Positions 12,406-54,700 of a DNA stretch of 64,000 nt are shown one piece after another. The notes beneath the pieces are model-generated. The model was given only the letters and a program-made list of their open reading frames with translations. It was not told the origin of the DNA and did no database searches. Position numbers and translations under genes: made by a program. How positions within the stretch are numbered: the stretch's first letter is position 1; the number at the start of each line of letters is the position of its first letter. This DNA comes from Incurvaria masculella (taxonomy: Eukaryota > Arthropoda > Insecta > Lepidoptera > Incurvariidae). The stretch covers positions 11,426,001 through 11,490,000 of the forward strand of contig OX335662.1 of assembly GCA_946894095.1 (NCBI GenBank), in the 5' to 3' direction.

Positions 12406-12530
12406 TGGGACTAGGGGCTCTGATCTCTTCGTCTTGACTGATTTTCTATAAGTACACAGCGCCGAATTTGAGGAAGAGGAAGCGGGGCAAATACCCGGGG
12501 CCTCTACAAAAGAGGGAGAATTGTACTAAT

Positions 12531-13148
12531 TTAAAAAAAGGTTCGGTAAACCCAAAAACCGGCCGGAAGGGTTCCGTACCATCGTACAAGATTGTACTCA
12601 AAAATCGCACTCAAAAGATGTAAGTTGTGCATGTTCATGAATCCGTCTTTTTTAAATGTACTCTCGTCCGTCCAAAGAATCTTGTTAAAAAATTCTGGAT
12701 CAGCTGCGTGTCTCTCCAACATCTGTTGACAAAATGCCACTCTTGGTGCGTAATCGCGTGGCATTAGTTTTTGCACTCTTTGTACGTGGAATGGGTGGTA
12801 TCTGTGTACTTTCAGTACTCGATGTGCAACCGATTTCGGTATTCCGGTATTCCTCTCAATATCACGGAGAGAAGTGTCTGGATTTTCAGTCACACATGCC
12901 AGTACTTCGTCTTCGACGTCGGAGTCAACTACATTTCCTCCATCCACGTTACGTTGCACTCCAGGAACGTGGCATTCAGCGATAGAGCGATGTAAATTAA
13001 TAAATACCCGGTATTCAGGATACCTCTCCTCATTTTCATATCGCTGGCGATAGAGTCTAGCTGCAGCATTTGCATTTCCATGACATTCGCCGTAAATAAA
13101 GTGCATGTTTGCGTACTGAAGGGGAGAATAATAATACGGCATTGTCAC
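12531..13148 (-). pseudogene. DDE transposase fragment with N-terminal helix-turn-helix (DUF4817-like)
   Basis: About 195 residues remain. The N-terminal part (YSPLQYANMHFIYGECHGNA, residues about 6-25) resembles the small HTH domain seen at the start of many insect transposon proteins. A second DNA-binding segment follows (TSLRDIERNTGIPKSVAHRV). Near the end ILWTDEST matches the first catalytic Asp region of Tc1/mariner-related DDE transposases. The frame then runs into sequence resembling the end of the AGGGTTCCGTACC repeat (about 12540-12600), so the catalytic domain is cut off. Native start ATG at 13148. Confidence 0.7.
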
Positions 13149-14270
13149 TCACAATATCAAGTCCTAACAAAGTCCGGAGAGCACAGCAATGGTCGGCAAT
13201 CCGAGTAATTCACAATCAACAAGTCCAAGTCACAAACACAGTTTCAACGTCCTTGGGGCACAGCAATGGTCAGTAGTCTTTATCGATAGCAGAGCATAAA
13301 AACACGAGCGAGGCGAGCGAAAGTAGAGAAACGAACTAACGAGATAAGGGAAGGGATGTGGGAGCGAGCAGCAGGACTACCTGTAAAAAATTTAAAAATT
13401 TAGTAAAAGTATGATACGATAATGATAAAAAGTAACATATCCACTAAATAAAGTTTTGACCATACTTAAATAGTTGCAATATCAATCACTTTTAGCATGA
13501 CGTTATTGAATAGACTGGAATTCACACAATAATAGCTTGCCAGCCGCATCAATTTTGATACTCGCCACCTTCAAAGATTTCGTTTGGGTAGTATTGAATG
13601 TGTGAAAATTGGCTCTTATTTTAGTTAGGATCGTAATATTTACAGATGTGCCATACAAAATCAAAAGTATTATACCATTTCAGAAACGGCATTAAATGCG
13701 CCAACTTTTGAATAGACGTGCCAGATATCCATGGTACAATTTTTTTTCAGTGTGATGCATTAAAGTTTGGAAAAAAAAAATGAAATAAAAAAAAAATTGT
13801 TTTTACTTTTTTTTAATAATTTATCCTGAAAGTTATAAGTCTTGCGATTATAATAACTTAAAGCGCCGTTATTGAGCTATTATAAAGTATTTTTTTATCT
13901 GGATAACTTACATTTTAGTATCCAAAAAACTAAAAAGACCACACCGAGACGGCGATTTTTGAAAAATAAAAGAATTGCTCATATCTCGAAATCTAAAAAA
14001 CTTTTATCTAAATTTTTTTCTCGCTTTAGGCTAGTAGTGATGTGGGCTATCACCACCTCCCGGTTTATCGTCAGGAACCGGGACACCCTGTATATACTTA
14101 GGAATACTAAAAGTTTCTGGATTCTGATAAACAAAACCAGATCTTATACTTGTGATACATTTATTGTGTTTCAAATTATATACCCTCACAACAAATCATT
14201 TTTTGCATTATTTGGAATCATTGTCAGTTCAGTTCGACCAGGCTATTTGAAAAACTTGGCTTTTTTTCAT
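13149..14270. other. unassigned AT-rich sequence
   Basis: The first 230 bp may be the 5' part of the truncated transposon at 12.5-13.1 kb. The rest, including an open frame at 13872-14279, shows nothing recognisable. Confidence 0.35.
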
Positions 14271-14274
14271 GCGA

Positions 14275-14525
14275 CCTGACATGGATGGCTAACACCACAC
14301 AACTACCTTTATGATATTAGCTCAATACACCACATTCCCGAAGGAATTAGGTGCCATGCCAGGACCTTCCCTTTATGAGCACGGCTACATTGAAGTGGAT
14401 GGAAATCACGGACAATTTTTCAATTTCATTCAAAAGAGAAAGACCGTGGTGCATGTCGGAATTGAACCCAGGCCTCTGGTACGCTAGGCCAGTCCCCGCG
14501 CCGCTTCAATGTAGACTAAAAAGCA
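14275..14525 (-). mobile_element. tRNA-headed SINE with internal deletion
   Basis: The body words (CCTGACATGGATGGCTAAC, GGTGCCATGCC) are joined directly to the inverted head AATTGAACCCAGG ... CTAGGCCAGTCCCCGCG. The GTTCAA-type box B and the A-box region are both present. Confidence 0.6.
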
Positions 14526-15029
14526 GTTTTAAAAGGCTTCTATGAATGCATGGACTATAAGGAGACTTGCAAGTGGGATAAAATTAATCCGATGACTATT
14601 AGGACACTCATAAGTGGGGAAATTAATAAACTAAATAATACCTGGTTCAGCAATCGATTTATTGCTAAAATTTGATAATTCTAGTACACATTAGTTCACA
14701 CTCGTGACCCTAACTGAAGGAGCTGAGAGTGAAAAGTTTGTCACGATCAAATAAAAGACAGTAAAGAAATGTACAATATATACACACTAAATACCCAAGT
14801 TTTAAATCTTCCTAAGAGAAATTCATTTCTCCAGTTCCTTCATAAACAACATGTTAAATATTATTTCTACATCAGCTTGTACATATACATACATAACATA
14901 GCAATTTTATATACATAACACTGGCATACGCCAGACTCTTTCAACTAAAAGGCGCCTCTGGGTTTTCTTACTTGTTTGCAGGCCAGTTAAAAATCAAAGT
15001 TATACATACATGTGTACATTTACCAATTT

Positions 15030-15475
15030 TTGTGGACCAGGACATGGATAGCTTATACATCTACTGTCATCATACGCACAAAACTAGGTGCCATGCCAGG
15101 AATTCCACTGTTAAACTGGATGGAACACATTCAATTCGATTGTACCAACCTGGGCAGGGACACCACATAGGAACTAGGTACAACATGCCAGGACCTTCCT
15201 TTTATTGCTCGGTCATATTGAACTACATGAAAAACATGGATCATTTTCATTGCCGCTTAGACCATCGTTCATTCAATGCGATGGTACCAACCTCGGCTGG
15301 ACTACCCGTACCACCTAGTAAAGTAAGGAACCTGCAGTTTTACATGGAATCCGAACAATGGTCAGCCTCAACGGTTGAAAACCCGTCACCCATCTAGAAC
15401 CCGACCGCGCCAAGCTTATCGAACCGCAAGGCGTGGTGCCCACTGGGCCACCGATGCTGAGAAGTGACCTACAGT
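15030..15475 (-). mobile_element. 5S-headed SINE, rearranged
   Basis: Body sequence is partly duplicated (CTAGGTGCCATGCCAGG-like words occur twice). The copy ends in an inverted 5S-type head: CACCCATCTAGAACC and CACTGGGCCACCGATGCTGA. It is more diverged than the copy at 9491. Confidence 0.55.
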
Positions 15476-16348
15476 TTTACGTTTACAATAACTTGTAAAG
15501 TATTAACCATTGTAGTGAGGTTAAAACTAAATATTTTAATAAATACACACCACTGGCGAGGATAATGGCATTACTATATGATATCATTCAGATAAAACAT
15601 ATTAATTCTAAAACTATATTAAATATTCGTTTCCTAAAACGACTCACATTTTTGGGAAATTAATTCATACTTACATCTTGCTTATAATGTAAATAAAAAT
15701 ACTCTTAAAAGAAAAATCATAGCACTGCATGGTATGATTTTTTTTTTAGTTTAATACGTAAAGCAAAAAGTTTTTTAGATACCTAAAATGTTAAATATAT
15801 GAAATTAAAGACATTCCCTATTAAGGCGCTAGGACTAGTCAACTACTTGTGCCATACAAATGCACCTTTATTATTATTTATTATTTATTACAATTGTAAC
15901 AATATGCAGTGAAATGCCTCAGCAAGTCCAAATACAACTCAAGACTGATAATGTATTGTTAATTTTTTTTTGATTCCATCATTTATTTAAATAATAATAA
16001 AGTCGATTTTTCACATTAGAAATTTAAAAGTAATATGATTCCTAGAAAAAACAGCATATAATACGTATAATTCCATTTGCTTTTAGATTTCTACATTTAG
16101 TCAAAAAAGTTCGGAAATTGACACCGTTTCCGCAATGTAATTTGTTGTATAGAAAAGGGAAACATACATTAACAAAAATAGGTTGATCCCTAGACAAGGA
16201 ATCATATACTGTAAGAATGACACTTCCAATCGTCAGACTGAGTTAGTTAACTTGGGGTGCCTCGTCTAATTTTGCGATTTGGCTAGTACCAGGGCCTTAA
16301 TAAAAACCCAGACCATATCTGAGTAGTTATACAATGTTTTGTCCCTTT
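15476..16348. other. unassigned AT-rich sequence
   Basis: Nothing coding or repeated is recognised. Confidence 0.4.
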
Positions 16349-16356
16349 CCCTCGAA

Positions 16357-17190
16357 AACTCTTTCGCTCTGGAAACTCCATCTTTCAGGCGGAGTGTGTA
16401 GGTCTGATCGAGGCAGCCGCGGCAATAAAACAGCGTGAAATGGTAGACTATACAATCAGAATACTAACCGACAGTGCTTCTGTTTTGAAGGCTCTTGCCA
16501 ATCAAACATTCACTTCTGGACTAATTAAACAATGTCATGAGGCTTTACAGGACATCTCAATCGGCAACAGGATCACACTCCAGTGGATAAAGGGACATAG
16601 CGGGAGCCATGGCAACGATGCGGCCGACGATCTCGCCAAGGCGGGTTCGAGTTCCAAGCCCGTCGGACCGGAGCCACTCTTGCCAACCCCCTTCAGTGAA
16701 GTCAAGACCTGGCTGAGGAAACGAATGACACGGGCTCACACTGCAAGGTGGTCATCTACAGCGGACTGTAGACAATCAAGGGAAGCAGTGCCAGCACCGG
16801 ATCCACACCTAACTAGGAAACTTCTACAGCTGCATAGACCACAGTTGAGAACGGTGGTAAGCCTACTCACGGGCCACTGCCAGCTCAACAAACACCTGCA
16901 CACCATCGGAGTCACGGACAGTCCCCTCTGCAGGGCCTGCTTGGAGGCGGAGGAGACACCGGCACATATAGTCATGGAATGTAGACAACTGCAGACATTT
17001 TGTACGGGGGTCTTTAGCACCGAAAGGAGCGACCCGCAAGTGTGGAAAGACCCTAAAGGGCTGCTACGCTTTGTGGAAGAGCTCGGCTGGCTGGAATGAG
17101 CCAAAGTCGGGTTACTGAGCACAACGGCCTCGTGTCAAGTGCGTTCAAGCGTCGGCAGCTACTCGCCGACAACAACAACAACAACAACAA
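16357..17190 (+). mobile_element. 5'-truncated LINE, RNase H and C-terminal part, with TSD
   Basis: The reading frame is open from the left edge to 17099. It contains RNase H hallmarks QAEC (Glu), LTDSAS (Asp) and KGHSG ... GNDAAD (Asp), then a C-terminal CRAC ... H-x4-C cluster (residues 164-180 of the 219-residue ATG-started frame) typical of I/R1-type non-LTR elements. The tail is (CAA)n. CCCTCGAA occurs on both sides (16349-16356, 17191-17198), a target-site duplication from target-primed insertion. A near-identical shorter copy lies at 34809-35454. Confidence 0.8.
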
Positions 17191-17369
17191 CCCTCGAATT
17201 CTTAACTGCATGTCAATGCCAAGGCCAATACATTGTATAACTATTCAGAGGATGATCTAGGTTCATTAGTAATGGGGCTATTGTAAATCAAAACAATTAT
17301 AATAATCAATACATTTTTGGTATTTGTCCGAAGGACTACATGTGATGAGACAATATCTAAATTTTTATA

Positions 17370-17520
17370 TGTTCCTGGGCATGGGTCATATTAGCCCAAC
17401 CCACTTACCCTACCACCTAGTATGGACATACAGCTTTACTTACATGGAGGACCTACACTTTTACATGGATTCCTAACCATAGATCAGCTTGCATTCGTGA
17501 GGAAATGCACTCATATCCAT
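17370..17520 (-). mobile_element. SINE fragment
   Basis: ATTAGCCCAAC, CTACCACCTAGTA and GCATTCGTGAGGAAATGCAC match the shared SINE body in reverse with large internal deletions. Confidence 0.45.
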
Positions 17521-17922
17521 CATACTCACTCTTGTCTGCTTATCGGGCAAATATAATTCTCATTGAATATAAAGCCAGATAAAACAGCAACATCTACATT
17601 GAAGTATTGTTATCAGATTTCGAACACAAGGAAAACTCAAATATGTATTCTTAAGCATGTTCTGACCCATACAATGTTTTTTTTACGTGCAATACTTTTT
17701 GCGTTATGTGTGCAAACAACTTTATATGGGTCGGAACAGCCTTAATAAGCTGCCCACAGAATTATGTCAGGCAACAAATTTTGTCTTTTATTTTCGGCTA
17801 GACACAATGTCACGAACAGCGAGCATGGAAGGACGGTGGTCACTTTTAAACAGCATTCGCTTACTACTGATTTTCCCTTATTCCAACGACACGTAAGAAC
17901 TTCACTGCACGCTTTTAGTTTT

Positions 17923-18232
17923 TAGGGTTCCGTACCCAAAGGGTGAAAACGGAACCCTATTACTAAGCCTCCGCTGTCCGTCCGTCCGTCCGTCCGTCCG
18001 TCTGTCCGTCTGTCACAGGGCTGTATCTCAGTAACCGTAACAGATAGACGGCTGAAATTTTCACAGAGTGTGTATTTATTTTGCCGCTATAACAACAAAT
18101 AGGTAACATTAAGAAATAATTAAAATTAAAGAGGGTCCCCATACAAAGAACGTGATTTTTTTGTATACATTTTTTTACGATGGTACGGAACCCTTCGTGT
18201 ACGAGTCCTACTCGCACTTGGCCGGTTTTTTT
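17923..18232 (+). repeat. GTTCCGTACC...CTTGGCCGG repeat, copy 2
   Basis: Complete copy from AGGGTTCCGTACCCAAAGG to CTCGCACTTGGCCGG, including a (CCGT)n tract at 17978-18005. Confidence 0.7.
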
Positions 18233-18844
18233 AAATTTAATTGAATTAAGTACAATGAACATTCAATGTTGCGCGTCCCGAATTCGTAAGCAAACTGACT
18301 ACAGTCCAGCCTCAGAGAGAATGAACATTTGACGTCTGTCAGTTGATCAATGTTGGAGCAAAGCCGTTGTTGAATAATGGAACAAAGTTATTAATTTTAC
18401 TTATTAATATTGTTTTTAGGCAATAGGTTAAAAATGTATTGCATTATATTTGGGGATAATAATTATTCCTCACTAAGTTTAGCATTAATTTAATTTAAAA
18501 TAGAATTATGCTACCCTACCCAGCACCGCAAGTGCGTACTTTTGTAGTTGTACGTAAGGCAAGTTGCATAATATTATTACTACTTTTATATTTCTGGAAA
18601 AAGATTAGTGTTACTTTAAGCATATAAAAGATTCGTGTTATATTAGTGTCACTTACTTATTGCTCGTCACTAGTCATGACCAAGTGACAGACGTCAAAAG
18701 TTTTCCACTAACGCTACGCTGCCGCCATACGAATTAGTTTGGATCGCTACCCCCGTCCTTCCATGCTCGTTGTCTCCGAATGTGGATCCCCCACCGTCCA
18801 CCGTCGCCCCCCTCAAATCGCCCCGCAGCCGCCGCGTCGCTCCA
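18233..18844 (-). other. 3' UTR / downstream region of the zinc-finger gene
   Basis: This is the sequence after the stop codon on the minus strand. It is GC-rich for the first 100 bp and then AT-rich. No polyadenylation site can be assigned with certainty; an ATTAAA lies on the minus strand near 18490. Confidence 0.4.
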
Positions 18845-48462
<29,618 letters not shown>

Positions 48463-48539
48463 ACTTCAAGATCCGTGAACCAGTTTGCTACGGGACTCGC
48501 TGCATAAGCATAACCATCAAATTCAATGAAACCTTTTGC

Positions 48540-48620
48540 TCATCTTGCCAACAAAATGGCGGGGAATAATTTGACAGCAAATTGTGGGAGCGTCGCTGTC
48601 GCGTGGCGTCGCTCCGTCTT
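48540..48620 (-). promoter_or_regulatory. putative promoter/5' UTR of the zinc-finger gene
   Basis: A GC-rich stretch just upstream of exon 1 contains AAAATGGCGG (48553-48562), similar to the YY1/Pho site with GCCAT core. No TATA box is seen. Inference from position only. Confidence 0.35.
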
Positions 48621-49117
48621 TTGTCTATGCCCGAACGTGGGTTTGTTTGGCATCATCATTTCTACATTTTAATTCCACTATATCCAACATAATTTCTGTA
48701 TAGTGTTAGATTAATAATTATTAGAGTGATTAATTACATTCATAGGTGCCATAATCTTCCGAAGCTATGTAATCTTTCTTGGAAGAGTGTAAATGGCAAA
48801 ATCCTACAGTTGTCTATGACATGGTTTGTTATATAGCTCGAATTCCCATATATAATCTAGCTTTATGTATCAGTAAAGACGCGTTCACAAAGGCATTCCT
48901 TACCTGACGCCCGGGCAAGCAACGAAAAAAACGTGATTAGTTGATGTATTCTCATTCATACTTACGACCCGTTTGAACTGCCTAATCAGGGTTTTAAGTT
49001 ATGGACAATACCGTTTGACTTACGTTTTTAGATGTGGTTGTTAAGTGACCTAAATGTCTTAGCTGTGGTGCTATTTCGAATAACTCTCCTCCATAGGTTG
49101 GAAAATTCGAAAACTTT

Positions 49118-49504
49118 TTTTTTTTTTTATGTGACTGGACATGGATGGCTAATACCACAAGTTCTGTCATGGTATTAGCCCAACACACCACATGGGAACT
49201 AGGTGCCATGCCAGGACCTTCCTTATATTGCACGGCTACATTGAACTGGATGGAAAACACGGACAATTTTCATTGCCGCTTCGACCATCGTTCATCCAAT
49301 GCGATGGTACCAACCCGGGCGGGATAAACCCTACCACCTAGTAAGTAAGGAAGGGGACCTACAGCTTAACGTGGAATCCGAACCACGGTCAGCCTCTCTC
49401 AACGGTCGAATGGTCACCCATCCAAGACCAGACCGGACCCAGCGTTGCTTAACTTCGGAGAGCGATCGCCGAAGTGTCGCGCCACTGGGCCACCGAGGCT
49501 GACA
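49118..49504 (-). mobile_element. 5S-headed SINE, full length, reverse
   Basis: Ends with the inverted head: GGTCACCCATCCAAGACC, CGTTGCTTAACTTCGGAGAG and CCACTGGGCCACCGAGGC. Body and T-run (tail) on the left. Very similar to the copy at 9491. Confidence 0.75.
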
Positions 49505-49599
49505 AACTTTTATACTTTGTAACTTAAAACACGGACGAGGCCTAAGTCAGCTCTATCTGACGTACCGGTACCAGTAAGTCGAAAGTTGCAATATTTCTG

Positions 49600-49880
49600 T
49601 GTTGGTCCGCTAAATTACAAACATTTTATTTTTTATGCAAACATTACAAGCTACCACAAGAAGTAATAAGTGTTGCATCAGTTAACAGTTTTAAAAATCA
49701 AATTGACAAACATTTGAACAAAAATAAAACTAATAAGTATGTATACCTAACAGAAACAAAAAAAATATAAAAGGTATTTAAAAAGTGCACTCAACACGTG
49801 AAGTAAACGCATCAGCTTGAAGCTGCTAGTGTATATAAATAAATAATAATAATAATGATAATAATTTTGTTAGTACCAAA
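49600..49880 (+). mobile_element. CR1/L2-like LINE 3' terminus
   Basis: The plus frame reads LPQEVISVASVNSFKNQIDK, the last conserved block of such ORFs, followed by the hairpin GCATCAGCTTGAAGCTGCTAG and an (AAT)n tail. Confidence 0.65.
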
Positions 49881-50009
49881 AAAAATATAGCAGAGAAGCT
49901 AACTCGTTATGGTTTCTATTACATGGAATCCTTGGGGCGGACGTTAGATAGGATTCAAATGTATTTTAATAAAGCCACTGTAATAAATTTCGAGAAATGA
50001 AAAGAGTAA

Positions 50010-50175
50010 GTTCGGTCGTGCGCACGAAAGGACAAAAAATCAAAATCAACTTTAACGTATGATTAAACACGTCACTTTTTGTGGAAAGTATGGAAGGAAC
50101 TCCATTCGGCTAACTAAAAGTGTTTGAACATTGATTAACTCTACTGTTTCTTCGTGCAATCTGGGCTAAATCATA
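50010..50175. mobile_element. short MITE (M2), copy 1
   Basis: CGCACGAAAGGACAAAAAATC ... TTCTTCGTGCAATCTGGGCT; matches 56480-56645 end to end. The ends are partly inverted (TGCACGAA / TTCGTGCA). Confidence 0.5.
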
Positions 50176-50602
50176 TTTGTTTCGAGTTAAATTATAAATG
50201 GTGAACAGAAAACCTGTCGAATACCCGAAGGCAGGAAATACAGTCTTAGATACTGATCCGGAGAGGCCAGTTTATTAAAAGAATAATTGGATTCTTTCCT
50301 TCACATATTGTAATTGTTTTGGCAATGCGACTGTTGTGAACCGTTTCGAGTTAAGTGATCTAAAATTTTCCAGCATGGGTGTCGCAAGATGTCCGCTTCT
50401 GGTTGGGTAGCCGATATAACTTTGCTCCAGCAACTACAATCTTAAACAGGATCTGAACGTCAAATTCGTGCGTACTTTTAAGCACTAGGCCGCGATCTTA
50501 TTGGCACGGGCGACCACACATTTCACGTTGTACCATGGCTAAAATTTAGCCGCTAGAATGTACGTGGATCATTGAATATCTTAAAAGTTTACTTCAATTA
50601 AT

Positions 50603-50788
50603 ATGGGTAACTTTTTATCCAAAAGTCGAATTCTAAGAACAATTGTAAAACCAGTGACCGTGGAAGAAGAAGAAACAATACGGTCATGCAGACGATGGTC
50701 GTCGCAAACCTTTGGAAGAGCAAGAAAACGAAGAATTTTCCTTCATGCGGTGGATGTTCATCGTAATGACCACGAGAACGACGAATAG
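50603..50788 (+). other. unrecognised 61-residue open frame
   Basis: Begins MGNFLSKS, resembling an N-myristoylation signal, then an Arg/Glu-rich stretch. A diverged partial repeat of its second half follows at about 50815-50870. No domain, splice context or homologue is known to me; it could be chance. Confidence 0.2.
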
Positions 50789-51514
50789 AAAACACAAACT
50801 TTTTCACTAGAGCAAGAATAAGGTCGTGCGGACCATAGGAACCTTTGCGGAGGCAAGAAAACAAAAAAATCTAAACGATAAATTCCCAATATGCCTCAAA
50901 TTTTGAAAACCCAAAATTTTGCCACCCTATTAACCCATTTACTTTTAGGGGCGAGATTTGATCCCGTCTGCCCCTCACTTCCGCACGTTTTCACCTGTTT
51001 TTCCACTACTCTTTCGCAGCTCCCCACGAAACGGGGGGCTTCTGCACATCCTGTTTTTTTAAGGTGGCATTACCACCAAGTCTGATACAGTTTGGTTTCG
51101 GCTCTTCCGCTGGCGCTTGGAAAAGGAAGGACTCGGCCCGCCCCGGGGCTAAAATCTAAAATTATCGAAATCGTTGGACTCGGTGATGCGTGTCATTGTT
51201 TTGTATTCGTTTTATGTTTCATACTGGAACGGCGGCCCAGATAAGTTTAATTTTCTTGCCTTTTAGTATATTTGTGCAATTCAAATGTTTCACATGTACC
51301 AGTCAATGTGAAATCCAACAGGGGCAGCTTCAATAACATTTCTTGATCCTTTTTTATAACTGTGTGTGTGACCTAAACCTAATCTTTCGTTTAAATTGAT
51401 TTTTACTAGATCTTCTCTATTTATGTTTATGCAATCAAACATAAAATCGAAACAAAACTAGGATAATTCATAAAATTTCAATGACTGTTGCAGAGGTCGT
51501 GAACAGAAATCGTC

Positions 51515-51566
51515 CGTCAAAACGTCAATGAACTGTCAAACGTCAAATCCACCCATCGTCAAACAA
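51515..51566 (+). promoter_or_regulatory. GTCAA cluster upstream of INPP5F
   Basis: Five GTCAA words occur within about 50 bp, 80-130 bp before the start codon. A regulatory role is inference. Confidence 0.3.
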
Positions 51567-51647
51567 ACAAATAAAAAAGTGAATGAAACGAAAGTATATC
51601 ACAATGCATAAAGATAAATTAATTTAGATTAGAAGGAACTAGAGGAG

Positions 51648-51744
51648 ATGGAGGTGTTCCGTTCAGAGAAGTTCTACATCTTTGTTCGGGACGAGGCGAG
51701 TCTGTGGTGGAACCGAACTTCAGGGGCTTTCTCCGTCAAGTCAG
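51648..51744 (+). CDS. INPP5F: INPP5F exon 1 (start)
   Basis: Residues 1-32, MEVFRSEKFYIFV ... SVKS, the usual beginning of SAC2 proteins. The ATG lies in GGAGATGG context. Donor GTAATC; one base carried over. Confidence 0.88.
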
Positions 51745-54700
51745 GTAATCTCTAGATTAATCCTTTACGCCCACTTCTTTCTCAAAAGTGATTTTAAGTG
51801 GCCTAAAAAAATCAATGATAACTCATTTCTCCTATCATTTAAACTTAACCTAACTGGTCCATGTTAGGCTCCACATGCCAGTTATTTATAAAATAAAAAA
51901 ATATATTGAAATCTGAAAATTAGCATGGGACCTCTCGGAGATCGAGGACATCGAGTGTCTCGGCATCACGGAGGGCATAGTCGGTGTGGTTGAGCACACC
52001 AGCATCTACGAGCCGCGGCTGATCATCATCAAGGAGAGCGTTCCCATCGGGCAGCTCTACTTCCGCCACACCATCTACAAGGTCAAGTCCGTCTGCGTGC
52101 TGCACCTCGGCGCCGCGAACGCCGAGCTCGAGCTCGCGGCGTGCACAAAGCACGGCGCGTGCGACGCCGCCCGGCCCGCCGCCGCCAAGATCGGCGCGCG
52201 CATATTCGAGAAGTCGGCGTTCCTGAACAAGACGCTGGGCGCCGTGAAGAACGCCGGCAACACGATCAAGAGCACGACGCAGCATGCGGCGACTCAGGTG
52301 TGACTTTTAGGGTTCCGTACCCAAAGGGTGCCAACGGATTACTATATTACTAAGCCTCCGCTGTCCGTCTGTCCGTCCGTCTGTCACAGGGCTGTATCTC
52401 ATGAACCGTTTTACATCAACTTATTGGAATCTACAGATAAATCCAAGTTAATGTAAGATTACACTAAAAAACAATCTCCATGAGATATAATTTTTTTTAA
52501 ATGAGTAGAAAAAAAAATGGTTTTAATCATCCACCACACTAGGACACTACATATTTTATTAACTAAGAAAAATTTGTTAGGTCAAGCAGACAGTTAATAA
52601 GAAGCGGGACCCTAAAATGGCGGAGCGTTTCGAGAAACGGCTGACCGACGAGCTTCATAAGATCTTCGATGACTCCGACAGTTTTTACTATTCGCGTACC
52701 CTCGACATCACCAATTCTCTGCAGGTACGTAGATCTGAGCTTGTTTGGCTTTGCATCTGATTATCCACCTGGGTGCTTTAATTGCCCGAGTGATAATGAA
52801 TGAGTAACACGATTTGAAAGGCAAACTCATGGCTTGGGTTATCCAATTAACATTATTTATCGCATATGTTTTCAGATTTATAATGTCGCTGTACATAATA
52901 TTTTAGAATCTGTGTACGATGCCTTGCTTGGCCAACATGTTTTGCCTCAAAATTTTCAGTTACCATTTGAAGAACCGGGCTGTTAAATGACACGTTAAAA
53001 TGTAACGTTTACATCATGCCTGCCTAGGCAAAAATTCGGAACTAACTCCATACAAATTTTTACTAGATATTTTGTGGTTTTACTTCAAAAGCTGCGCTTT
53101 ATGCTTAAGCTGTCTAAAGTCAAACTCGGACTTCCGATTTGTATGAAAACGCGGAGTCGACGTAAACGGCAACGTCGACGTATTTACGGCAACGTTGAGT
53201 AAGCTGTCAAATCAATCTCGGACTCGCAAATGTTAGTTCGCTTAACGCCCACTGCGCGCGCTCTTCAATTTCTCCATACATTTGAAAACGCCAATCGATC
53301 GGTTTGCCGTAACGCCAATTTAGGTGACAACTGGGACTTCGGGTACAGTAGCCATTTCGGCAAGCCCAGCAAAGAAGAACTGGCAAGAAACTCCGCTAGT
53401 TTTTTTTTTCAACCTCCACTTAGTCTAAGTTCACAAAAGTATTTAGAATCACATACAGCGAGTTTTATACGTTGTATGACGTTAGCGGTCCATCCCTACT
53501 TTCCTTGTCTGCGATCAGAGGCAGTACGAGAACGACAAGAAGCTGGAGGCGGAGGGCGCGGGCGGGCGGCCCGCGAGCGACGTGCAGCGCTGGTGGCAGC
53601 TCGTCGACGACCGCTTCTTCTGGAACAGGCACATGCTGAAGGACATCATCGCTCTCGGGGTGAGTGGAAATTATTATTTATTTGCGCAGGCGGTACTCAT
53701 TGGCCGATGGGGGCGTCAGAACGTATACACTTTTTTTATGGTACCTGAGATGGATAAAATGAAATGAAATGGAAATATTCTTTATTGCTTACAACTATTA
53801 CATAGTATGCAAAGGCGAGCTTATTGCCGAGCGCAATCTCTAACAGCTAACCTTAAGGTGGGCTATTCCGCTCAACTCCCCATACAAACGGGAAAAGAAG
53901 TTCACACACATATTTCTTGTCAGAGATCCCAAATTTTGCTCAAAATAGCTTTATTTGATCGAACTAGATGTCTGATGACCATCGGCATTGTAAAACTGTG
54001 TTTGGTTTCAAGTTATAAGGTTGGAAAGTTCCAATTTTTCGCGTGTTTTATACAATAACTTTGGAGGTGGATTACTCAACGATAAAATCTATACATCTTA
54101 AAAAGATTAGTCATCAGACATAGCTTGTTTAAAAAAAAATGTATAATCAATTTAGTTTTTGTTAGATTTTTGACTACTGCGGTCATGGTTTACTTTTAGT
54201 TAGAACTCATTTTGTAATTAACATTTTCGTAAATCTTACCAAATCAAACACTATGCGCATTGTTTGCTTTGTGGACATGTTGCATCTTCCTCATCACGGA
54301 GCCTGTCTTATTCTTTGAAACGGAGAAGGTCCCAGAGCGCAACAGCACAGTTTTGTACCGTGCCCGCGAATGAGTTAGTCCCACCGGTTTGGGCCACCTT
54401 AATATTAGACACTACACAACTACCATTATGAAGTTAGCCCAATACACCACAACATTTTAGAAATCTTTGTTTGACTTATTTTTGTGTATTGTATTGTTAT
54501 TTATATGTGTTCTTTAGTTCTGGGTTTAATTTGGTCATTGCATCTTATTGTTTTATTTCTATTATTTTGTTTACTTTTCCTGAAGCTTGTTATTGATACT
54601 ATGTACGATATTTCTATTCTGCCGATAGCCAAAGGAATATGTAGACAAATGTGGAAAGAACACTTTGACAGGAGGTCTGTGGAGAGGGGAATTTGGTACA

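Noticed and set aside
16440..17099. host RNase H gene
   Set aside because: Target-site duplication, (CAA)n tail and a second copy at 34809 show it to be a truncated LINE.
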